Origin: Rhodocyclaceae bacterium
GTDB lineage: Bacteria; Pseudomonadota; Gammaproteobacteria; Burkholderiales; Rhodocyclaceae
DNA length: 47,267 nucleotides
Reading direction: 5' to 3'
Assembly (NCBI GenBank): GCA_008933825.1
Contig: WBUF01000013.1
Span: forward strand, 1 to 47,267
The notes under the pieces were generated by a model. That model did not search any database, was not told the DNA's origin, and saw only the letters and a program-made list of their open reading frames with translations. Below, piece by piece: positions 41,283-47,267 of the stretch. A program made the position numbers and the translations under genes. Position 1 is the stretch's first letter; every line of letters starts with the position of its first letter.

Positions 41283-41651
41283 TCAGAGAACTTCCGGCGC
41301 CAGAGAGACGATCTTCATGAAACGCTCGGTGCGCAGTTCACGCGTCACCGGCCCGAAGATGCGCGTGCCGATCGGCTCCAGTTTGTTATTGAGCAGCACC
41401 GCAGCATTGCCATCAAACTTGACAACCGAACCGTCAGGACGGCGCACGCCTTTGGCGGTACGCACCACTACCGCGCTGTAGACCTCGCCCTTCTTGACGC
41501 GACCGCGCGGAGCGGCATCCTTGATGCTCACCTTGATTACATCGCCGATGCCGGCGTAGCGGCGCTTGGAGCCGCCCAGCACCTTGATGCACATGACCGA
41601 ACGTGCGCCAGTGTTGTCGGCCACATTCAGCACCGTCTGCATTTGAATCAT
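41283..41651 (-). CDS. rplN: Ribosomal protein L14
   Basis: 122 residues, the conserved L14 length, starting [20 protein letters not shown]. It is the first gene of the spc-type cluster. A 175-bp gap separates it from rpsQ and holds a candidate promoter, as in E. coli. Confidence 0.97.
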   Translation of the reverse strand: MIQMQTVLNVADNTGARSVMCIKVLGGSKRRYAGIGDVIKVSIKDAAPRGRVKKGEVYSAVVVRTAKGVRRPDGSVVKFDGNAAVLLNNKLEPIGTRIFGPVTRELRTERFMKIVSLAPEVL

Positions 41652-41785
41652 TTTTCGATCTCCAACTTAATCGCGGATAACACCGCGGTCAGTCTTGGAA
41701 CCCGTCCGGGTTGGCCCTGGCCGGCGGACCGGTCAGGCGTATTTTCCGTCTGCGCCGAAGTGCGGAAGGAGGATAAAAACGAAAT

Positions 41786-41814
41786 ATCTTATCAATTTAT
41801 GCCGGCAAAGTAAA
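41786..41814 (-). promoter_or_regulatory. Candidate spc-cluster promoter
   Basis: On the minus strand TTTACT (41814-41809) and TAAGAT (41791-41786) are separated by 17 bp. Both match the sigma-70 consensus at four of six positions within an AT-rich stretch. It is in the only sizeable gap of the ribosomal block, upstream of rplN, where E. coli has its spc promoter. Confidence 0.4.
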
Positions 41815-41826
41815 CAGGCAACAACC

Positions 41827-42093
41827 TCAAACAATCCGTGCCTTTTCAACGACACGCGTAACACGCCACGCTTTCGTCTTCGAAATCGGGGCGCATTCCT
41901 CGATCTGCACGATATCGCCCGCGCCTGCCTCAAGGCCTTCGATATGGGCTGCATACTTGCGGGATCGAGTGACGATCTTCCCGATCGGATGCTTGACCCT
42001 CCGCTCGACCAAAACTGTCACGGTCTTCTGCATCTTGTCGCTGACGACACGACCGGTGAGGGTGCGTCGTACTTTCTGGGTTGCCTCGCTCAT
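41827..42093 (-). CDS. rpsQ: Ribosomal protein S17
   Basis: 88 residues, an OB-fold 16S rRNA-binding protein: [20 protein letters not shown] and [16 protein letters not shown]. Its start overlaps the rpmC stop by 4 bases. It is the last gene of the S10-type cluster. Confidence 0.96.
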   Translation of the reverse strand: MSEATQKVRRTLTGRVVSDKMQKTVTVLVERRVKHPIGKIVTRSRKYAAHIEGLEAGAGDIVQIEECAPISKTKAWRVTRVVEKARIV

Positions 42094-42290
42094 TTTGCCG
42101 CCGCCTTTTCACGCAAAAGGGTTTTCACGCGCGCAATGTCCTTGCGCACCTTGCCGATCTGGCTGGTGTTTTGCAGTTGCTGGGTTGCGACCTGCATACG
42201 CAGCGAGAATTGCGCCTTGCGCAAATCAAGCAACTCCTTGCTCAATTCAGCCGCGTCCTTGGACCTGAGTTCTTTCGCTTTCATGATCAT
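42090..42290 (-). CDS. rpmC: Ribosomal protein L29
   Basis: 66 residues, two helices: [20 protein letters not shown] and [20 protein letters not shown]. The ORF opens at MIMKAKEL, so the real start may be either methionine. It overlaps both neighbours by 4 bases. L29 sits at the peptide exit. Confidence 0.95.
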   Translation of the reverse strand: MIMKAKELRSKDAAELSKELLDLRKAQFSLRMQVATQQLQNTSQIGKVRKDIARVKTLLREKAAAK

Positions 42291-42700
42291 CCCACCTGGC
42301 GCACGACAAAGGTTGTCTCGATCGGCAGCTTGGCCGCAGCAAGCGCGAAGGCCTCGCGGGCCAAGGCTTCGTCCACCCCGTCCATTTCGTAAATCACCTT
42401 GCCTGGCTGAATTTCGGCGACGTAGTATTCCGGATTGCCCTTCCCGTTGCCCATCCGAACCTCTGCCGGTTTTTGAGAAATCGGCTTGTCCGGAAATATG
42501 CGGATCCAGATACGGCCTCCGCGCTTGATATGGCGAGTCATGGCGCGACGGGCTGCCTCGATCTGGCGCGCCGTGATGCGACCTCTCCCTATGGCTTTGA
42601 GCCCAAATTCACCGAAGCTGACTTTGGTACCGCGTGTAGCGATACCTTTGTTGCGGCCCTTGTGTTCCTTGCGATATTTTCTGCGAGATGGTTGCAGCAT
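42287..42700 (-). CDS. rplP: Ribosomal protein L16
   Basis: 137 residues: [20 protein letters not shown] at the start, [20 protein letters not shown] in the centre. L16 organises the A-site region of the 50S. It starts 5 bp after rpsC and overlaps rpmC. Confidence 0.97.
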   Translation of the reverse strand: MLQPSRRKYRKEHKGRNKGIATRGTKVSFGEFGLKAIGRGRITARQIEAARRAMTRHIKRGGRIWIRIFPDKPISQKPAEVRMGNGKGNPEYYVAEIQPGKVIYEMDGVDEALAREAFALAAAKLPIETTFVVRQVG

Positions 42701-42705
42701 GTTTC

Positions 42706-43605
42706 TTACTCCTTACCTTCCGCCTTGGTCGCGGCCGGTTTGCGAACGCGCTTGGCCGTCGCCTTGGCCGGCGCGGCTGCATCTCCTGCCGGGGGGGCTT
42801 CAGGCTTGGCATCGATAGCCTTGCTTGCGGGCTTGCGTTGCGCGCGCGGTTTGGCAGCGGGCTTAGCTTCCCCCTCCCTCTCCACCCTGACGGCAGGGCG
42901 CGCAGGTGCTTTGCGCAGTTTCTTCGACGGCTCTTCGGCAGGCTGGGCATCCGGAGCAATCGCAGGCTGTTCGTTGCGCGCCATGGTTTCACCCTTGAAC
43001 ACCCACACTTTGATTCCGATGATTCCGTAGGTGGTCTTGGCTTCCGAAGTCCCGTAATCGATATCCGCCCGAAGGGTATGAAGCGGCACGCGCCCCTCTC
43101 GATACCATTCACGACGTGCAATTTCAGCGCCATTAAGCCGGCCGGAACTCATGATCTTGATGCCCTGGGCACCGAGACGCATGGCATTCTGCATGGCCCG
43201 CTTCATGGCACGACGGAACATGATGCGCTTTTCCAGTTGCTGGGCGATGGAATCGGCTATCAACTGGGCATCGGTTTCCGGTTTTCGGATTTCCTCGATG
43301 TTGACATGCACCTGTACGCCCATGATTTTCTGCAGGTCCGCCTTCAGGTGCTCGATATCCTCTCCCTTCTTGCCGATGACGACACCGGGACGCGCCGAAT
43401 ACACCGTGATGCGCGCATTCTTGGCAGGACGCTCGATGACGACACGGCCTACCGATGCGTGCGCCAGTTTCTTCTTCAGGTAGTCACGCACCCCGATGTC
43501 TTCGTTGAGCATCTTCGGAAACGACTTGCTGTTCGCGTACCAACGCGAACCCCAGTTGCGCGTAACCGAAAGGCGGAAACCGGTCGGATGAATCTTCTGT
43601 CCCAT
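42706..43605 (-). CDS. rpsC: Ribosomal protein S3 with a long Ala/Lys/Pro-rich C-terminal tail
   Basis: 299 residues against 233 in E. coli. The core is normal: [20 protein letters not shown], a KH domain with [20 protein letters not shown], and the C-domain with [21 protein letters not shown] sequence up to about residue 210. The last 85 or so residues are low-complexity (Ala, Lys, Pro, Glu) without a domain. S3 forms part of the mRNA entry channel, and the tail would project from the 30S head. The extension is longer than in most relatives I know. Confidence 0.96.
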   Translation of the reverse strand: MGQKIHPTGFRLSVTRNWGSRWYANSKSFPKMLNEDIGVRDYLKKKLAHASVGRVVIERPAKNARITVYSARPGVVIGKKGEDIEHLKADLQKIMGVQVHVNIEEIRKPETDAQLIADSIAQQLEKRIMFRRAMKRAMQNAMRLGAQGIKIMSSGRLNGAEIARREWYREGRVPLHTLRADIDYGTSEAKTTYGIIGIKVWVFKGETMARNEQPAIAPDAQPAEEPSKKLRKAPARPAVRVEREGEAKPAAKPRAQRKPASKAIDAKPEAPPAGDAAAPAKATAKRVRKPAATKAEGKE

Positions 43606-43614
43606 AGTTTTCCC

Positions 43615-43971
43615 TTACTTCCTTCCGGCCTTCTTGGCCGGGGTGTCACCGACGGTGACGTAGATATGGCAGGTCGGCTTGAGAATCTTGAAGCCGCGCC
43701 CCTTGGCGCGGGGCATGAAGCGCTTGAGCATCATGCCCCGCTCGACATGGATTGTCTTGACCTGCAGCATGTCGATGTCGGCGCCATCGTTGTGCTCTGC
43801 GTTGGCGATGGCCGACTCGAGCACCTTCTTGATGATCTTGGCGCCCTTCTTCGGCGAGAACGCCAAGACATTGAGGGCCTGGTCGACCGGCAAGCCGCGG
43901 ATCTGGTCGGCAACCAGCCGGCCTTTCTGCGCCGAGAGGCGAACACCGCGCAGAATTGCATTGGTTTCCAT
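43615..43971 (-). CDS. rplV: Ribosomal protein L22
   Basis: 118 residues: [20 protein letters not shown] and the tunnel-loop region [21 protein letters not shown] short basic tail (KKAGRK) is added relative to E. coli. L22 lines the exit tunnel. Confidence 0.97.
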   Translation of the reverse strand: METNAILRGVRLSAQKGRLVADQIRGLPVDQALNVLAFSPKKGAKIIKKVLESAIANAEHNDGADIDMLQVKTIHVERGMMLKRFMPRAKGRGFKILKPTCHIYVTVGDTPAKKAGRK

Positions 43972-43980
43972 CGTCTCTCC

Positions 43981-44265
43981 TTACTTCTTGACCGCGGCTT
44001 TTTTGGTGCCGGCAGTATGGCCCTTGAACATGCGGGTCAGGGCGAATTCGCCTAACTTGTGGCCAACCATATTCTCGGAGATATACACCGGAATATGCTG
44101 CTTGCCGTTGTGCACGGCAATGGTCAGGCCGACGAAGTCCGGCAGGATAGTGGAGCGCCGCGACCAGGTCTTGATCGGGCGCTTGTCGTTGGTGGCGCGC
44201 GATGCCTCCACCTTCTTTTCCAGGTGTGCGTCGACGAATGGGCCTTTCTTAATTGAGCGTGCCAT
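43981..44265 (-). CDS. rpsS: Ribosomal protein S19
   Basis: 94 residues: [20 protein letters not shown] start, [20 protein letters not shown] in the centre. It is a 30S head protein that pairs with S13. Gaps are 10 bp to rplB and 9 bp to rplV. Confidence 0.97.
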   Translation of the reverse strand: MARSIKKGPFVDAHLEKKVEASRATNDKRPIKTWSRRSTILPDFVGLTIAVHNGKQHIPVYISENMVGHKLGEFALTRMFKGHTAGTKKAAVKK

Positions 44266-44275
44266 GCTTCACCCC

Positions 44276-45103
44276 TTATTTCTTGTGCCGGCGCTGGACG
44301 ATCATGCTGTCCGTGCGCTTGTTGCGTCGCGTGCGGTAACCCTTTGCCGGCGTGCCCCATGGGCTGACAGGGTCGCGGCCGGCAGCGGTCTTGCCTTCGC
44401 CCCCGCCGTGAGGATGGTCGATCGGGTTCATCGCAACACCGCGCACCGTCGGGCGGATACCACGCCAGCGTTGTGCGCCAGCCTTACCGATCGAGCGCAG
44501 ATTGTTTTCCTCGTTGCCGACTTCGCCGATAGTCGCACGACACTCGACATGCACCCGACGGATCTCCCCAGAGCGCAGGCGCAACTGGGCATAGCTTCCT
44601 TCGCGCGCCAGTAATTGGACAGAAGTACCGGCGGCTCGTGCCAGTTGGGCTCCCTTGCCAGGCACCATTTCAATGCAGTGAATGGTGGTACCGACCGGGA
44701 TGTTGCGCAGCGGCAGAGCATTGCCCGGCTTGATCGGAGCCTCCGACCCGCTAAGCAGCTGAGCACCAATCGTCAAACCCTTTGGCGCCACGATATAACG
44801 GCGCTCTCCGTCGGCATAGCACAGGAGTGCCAGATGGGCGCTGCGATTCGGGTCATACTCGATCCGTTCGACCTTGGCCGGAATGCCATCCTTGTTGCGG
44901 CGGAAGTCGACGACCCGGTAGTTCTGCTTGTGCCCACCGCCCTTGTGACGGGTGGTGATATGGCCATGATTGTTGCGACCGGCCTTGCTGTTCTTCTTCT
45001 CGACCAGTGCAGCAACCGGTGCACCCTTGTGCAGGTCTGGATTAACAACCTTCACGACTGCGCGGCGACCGGCAGATGTGGGTTTGACTTTGACGAGTGC
45101 CAT
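44276..45103 (-). CDS. rplB: Ribosomal protein L2
   Basis: 275 residues, standard length. The conserved histidine loop [14 protein letters not shown] near the C-terminus is close to the peptidyl transferase centre. [20 protein letters not shown] is also typical. It starts 2 bp after rplW. Confidence 0.98.
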   Translation of the reverse strand: MALVKVKPTSAGRRAVVKVVNPDLHKGAPVAALVEKKNSKAGRNNHGHITTRHKGGGHKQNYRVVDFRRNKDGIPAKVERIEYDPNRSAHLALLCYADGERRYIVAPKGLTIGAQLLSGSEAPIKPGNALPLRNIPVGTTIHCIEMVPGKGAQLARAAGTSVQLLAREGSYAQLRLRSGEIRRVHVECRATIGEVGNEENNLRSIGKAGAQRWRGIRPTVRGVAMNPIDHPHGGGEGKTAAGRDPVSPWGTPAKGYRTRRNKRTDSMIVQRRHKK

Positions 45104-45105
45104 CT

Positions 45106-45411
45106 TTATTCCCCTGCCGCAAAGTTGATTTCTTGGCCGGGCATCAGACAGACGTAGGCTTTCCTGACGTCATTACGGCGGCCAACATAGCGGCCATGGC
45201 GCTTCTCCTTGCCCTTCAGGTTGGAAACCTGAACCGAGTCGACCTGCACTTTGAATAGCAACTCGACCGCAGCCTTGATTTCCGGCTTGGTCGCGTCCGG
45301 CGCAACGATGAAGATCACCTGCTCATTCTTGTCGGCAACATAGGTTGCCTTCTCCGATATCTGCGGCGCTACGAGGATCTGCATCAAACGTTCCTGGCTG
45401 AAGGTTTTCAT
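45106..45411 (-). CDS. rplW: Ribosomal protein L23
   Basis: 101 residues: [20 protein letters not shown] and the rRNA-binding [21 protein letters not shown]23 docks SRP and trigger factor at the tunnel exit. It overlaps the rplD stop by 4 bases. Confidence 0.97.
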   Translation of the reverse strand: MKTFSQERLMQILVAPQISEKATYVADKNEQVIFIVAPDATKPEIKAAVELLFKVQVDSVQVSNLKGKEKRHGRYVGRRNDVRKAYVCLMPGQEINFAAGE

Positions 45412-46028
45412 CCCAGTATCTCCTCCATCCTGGCCACTGCGCCTTTGGTCAGCAGCACGTTCTTGAAACGCACAAGCGAGACAGGGTCTGTTTCGCTGAC
45501 CTCAAGCACAAGCACGTTAGGCAGGTTGCGCGAAGAAAGGTAGAGGTTTTCGTCCAGGCTGTCGGTTATCAGCAGTACGGACTCCAGACCCATTCCTTTG
45601 ATTTTTTCGGCCAACAACCTTGTCTTCGGCGAATCGATCGAGAAATTTTCGACAACGGCCAGACGACCCTCCCGGGCAAGCTGCGAGAGAATCGCAGCCA
45701 GTCCGGCACGATACATCTTGCGGTTGACCTTATGGCTGAAATTCTCATCCGGACGGTTTGGGAAAATGCGGCCGCCGCCCCGCCACAGCGGACTGGATGA
45801 CATCCCGGCGCGGGCACGTCCGGTACCTTTCTGCCGCCACGGTTTCTTGGTCGTGTGGCTAACCTCACCGCGATCTTTTTGCGCACGGTTGCCTGAGCGG
45901 GCATTGGCCTGGTAGGCAATCACGATCTGGTGTACCAGGGCTTCGTTGTAGTCACGGCCGAACAGCGCGTCGGAAGCCTGCAGGGTCGACGCAGCCTTGC
46001 CTTGTTCATCGATTAATTTGAGTTCCAT
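45408..46028 (-). CDS. rplD: Ribosomal protein L4
   Basis: 206 residues from the ATG at 46028; a GTG at 46046 overlaps the rplC stop but has no ribosome site. The tunnel loop region [20 protein letters not shown] followed by [10 protein letters not shown] is diagnostic. In E. coli L4 also represses the S10 operon. Confidence 0.97.
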   Translation of the reverse strand: MELKLIDEQGKAASTLQASDALFGRDYNEALVHQIVIAYQANARSGNRAQKDRGEVSHTTKKPWRQKGTGRARAGMSSSPLWRGGGRIFPNRPDENFSHKVNRKMYRAGLAAILSQLAREGRLAVVENFSIDSPKTRLLAEKIKGMGLESVLLITDSLDENLYLSSRNLPNVLVLEVSETDPVSLVRFKNVLLTKGAVARMEEILG

Positions 46029-46039
46029 CGCGTCGCCTT

Positions 46040-46678
46040 TTAGCACTTGATCGCCGGACGGACTACCACGTCGGCGCCACGGCTGCCGGGAACGGCTCCC
46101 TTGACAAGCAGAAGCTGGCGCGCTTCATCGACGCGGACCACGACGAGGTTCTGGGTGGTGCGCTGTACGTCGCCCATGTGGCCAGCCATGCGCTTACCAG
46201 GGAAAACCCGGCCCGGATCCTGATTCTGACCGATCGAGCCCGGCTTGTTGTGCGACACGGAGTTACCGTGGCTGGCGCGGTTCGACGAAAAGTTATGACG
46301 CTTGATAACGCCGGCAAAACCTTTCCCTTGCGAAGTACCAGTCACGTCAACCCTCTGTCCCGCTTGGAAAATGGTTGCCGCGATCACATCGCCTGGTTTC
46401 AGGCTCGCCAACTCGCCCTCAGCAACGCGGAATTCTTTAAGGATATGGCCGGCTTCGACGCCAGCCTTGGCCAAATGACCCGCCGCCGCTTTGATCACGC
46501 GACTCGCGCGGCGCTTGCCGTAGGTCACCTGAACCGCGGCATACCCGTCAGTATCCGGAGTTTTGATTTGCGTGACGCGATTGTTCGACACGTCGAGCAC
46601 CGTCACCGGAACAGATTCACCGTCATCGGTAAAGATACGCGTCATGCCGACCTTGCGTCCGACAAGGCCCAGACTCAT
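46040..46678 (-). CDS. rplC: Ribosomal protein L3
   Basis: 212 residues: [20 protein letters not shown] start, and the central [20 protein letters not shown] loop that reaches the peptidyl transferase centre and carries the methylated glutamine in relatives. GGAGAAT precedes the ATG. A 100-bp gap separates it from rpsJ. Confidence 0.97.
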   Translation of the reverse strand: MSLGLVGRKVGMTRIFTDDGESVPVTVLDVSNNRVTQIKTPDTDGYAAVQVTYGKRRASRVIKAAAGHLAKAGVEAGHILKEFRVAEGELASLKPGDVIAATIFQAGQRVDVTGTSQGKGFAGVIKRHNFSSNRASHGNSVSHNKPGSIGQNQDPGRVFPGKRMAGHMGDVQRTTQNLVVVRVDEARQLLLVKGAVPGSRGADVVVRPAIKC

Positions 46679-46692
46679 ATTATTCTCCTATC

Positions 46693-46712
46693 CCCGGTTT
46701 CGATTGACCGGG
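46693..46712 (-). repeat. Small hairpin between rpsJ and rplC
   Basis: CCCGGT and ACCGGG form a 6-bp inverted repeat with an 8-bp loop, 15 bp before the rplC start. There is no T-run, so it is not a terminator. It may be an mRNA control or processing element in the unusually long rpsJ-rplC gap. Confidence 0.35.
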
Positions 46713-46778
46713 ACTTGTTAACACGAACAACAATCGTTGGAACGCTACGGCCACCATTCCGGCCGAAATACAAACCTG

Positions 46779-47090
46779 CTATTGCAGCTTGATTTCTACA
46801 TCAACCCCAGCCGGCAGGTCGAGTTTCATCAATGCATCCACCGTCTTGTCAGTCGGATCGATGATATCCATCAGCCGCAGATGAGTACGAATCTCGAATT
46901 GGTCGCGAGAGGTCTTATTTACGTGCGGGCTACGCAGCACGTTGAAGCGCTCGATACGGGTAGGCAGTGGCACCGGGCCGCGCACGACCGCGCCAGTACG
47001 CTTGGCCGTATCCACGATCTCAAGGGCCGACTGATCGATAAGCCGATAATCAAATGCCTTGAGGCGGATGCGGATTTTCTGGTTTTGCAT
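46779..47090 (-). CDS. rpsJ: Ribosomal protein S10
   Basis: 103 residues: [20 protein letters not shown] start and [20 protein letters not shown] typical. S10 is a 30S head protein that doubles as NusE in transcription antitermination. It opens the S10-type cluster, 54 bp after the tuf stop. Confidence 0.98.
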   Translation of the reverse strand: MQNQKIRIRLKAFDYRLIDQSALEIVDTAKRTGAVVRGPVPLPTRIERFNVLRSPHVNKTSRDQFEIRTHLRLMDIIDPTDKTVDALMKLDLPAGVDVEIKLQ

Positions 47091-47111
47091 ATCAATTTCC
47101 TAAAGAGCAAT

Positions 47112-47134
47112 GGCCGGCGCGCCTCGCGCCGGCC
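47112..47134 (-). repeat. Strong 10-bp stem between tuf and rpsJ
   Basis: GGCCGGCGCG, a 3-base loop, then CGCGCCGGCC, a perfect 10-bp GC stem starting 10 bp after the tuf stop. The minus-strand sequence after it (ATTGCTCTTTAGG) lacks a clean T-run. It could be a partial terminator or an RNA-stability stem limiting tuf read-through into the S10 cluster. Confidence 0.55.
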
Positions 47135-47144
47135 AGAATGTTTC

Positions 47145-47267
47145 TTACTCGATCACCTTGGCCACGACGCCGGCGCCGACGGTGCGGCCGCCTTCGCGGA
47201 TGGCAAAGCGCAGGCCCTCTTCCATGGCAATCGGGGCAATCAGCTTTACCGTGATCGTCACGTTGTC
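47145..47267 (-). CDS. tuf: Elongation factor Tu (3' end only)
   Basis: The last 40 codons and TAA are present; the rest lies beyond the window. The peptide includes [20 protein letters not shown] and ends GVVAKVIE, the invariant C-terminal beta-barrel of EF-Tu. It lies directly upstream of rpsJ as in the proteobacterial str-S10 arrangement. Confidence 0.97.
   Translation of the reverse strand, partial: DNVTITVKLIAPIAMEEGLRFAIREGGRTVGAGVVAKVIE

Overview
The window looks chromosomal and most likely comes from a GC-rich betaproteobacterium, probably of the Rhodocyclales type. The reasons are the gene order of the complete S10-spc-alpha ribosomal block (infA between secY and rpmJ), an assimilatory cysH-cysD-cysN order, and betaproteobacterial-looking CysD, CysN and ribosomal proteins. 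The species is not determined.

Layout. (1) 1-1077: the 3' end of cysH and all of cysD. (2) About 1078-30620: a roughly 29.5-kb genomic island that separates cysD from cysN. It begins with a cotranscribed run of a small gene, three large tyrosine recombinases and a small helix-turn-helix/coiled-coil protein (1262-6630). It ends in an AT-rich stretch next to cysN. This is the plan of GInt elements: a ginABCD operon, then cargo, then a short AT-rich 3' end. (3) 30637-32900: cysN, then a convergent PLP enzyme of the D-cysteine desulfhydrase/ACC deaminase family. (4) 32936-47267, minus strand: rplQ through rpsJ and the 3' end of tuf, complete and in the usual order.

Island cargo. 6742-7545 holds a divergent hypothetical/Xre pair. 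7684-22282 holds the most interesting part: a 5'-nucleotidase, a dual-specificity phosphatase, a WYL regulator, a two-domain AAA+ ATPase, a second paralogous WYL regulator, small proteins (two of them tandem paralogues), a RecB-like nuclease/DNA2-like helicase fusion, more hypotheticals, a membrane/periplasmic pair and a PcfJ-domain protein. Four intergenic copies of one palindromic site, TGCGAC-N7-GWCGCA, lie at 7684, 8948, 10603 and 20568, each 41-53 bp before a plausible start codon. They tie these genes into one putative regulon. I propose this as an undescribed, possibly defensive, multi-gene system; its function is inference.

22323-26352 holds a short tyrosine recombinase and a nested RIT element (three recombinases between perfect 33-bp inverted repeats), with palindromes and an attC-like hairpin beside it. 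26553-30017, minus strand, is an anaerobic sulfatase maturase-sulfatase pair followed by a frameshifted SnoaL-like gene. A sulfate-releasing cargo therefore sits inside the host's sulfate-activation operon.
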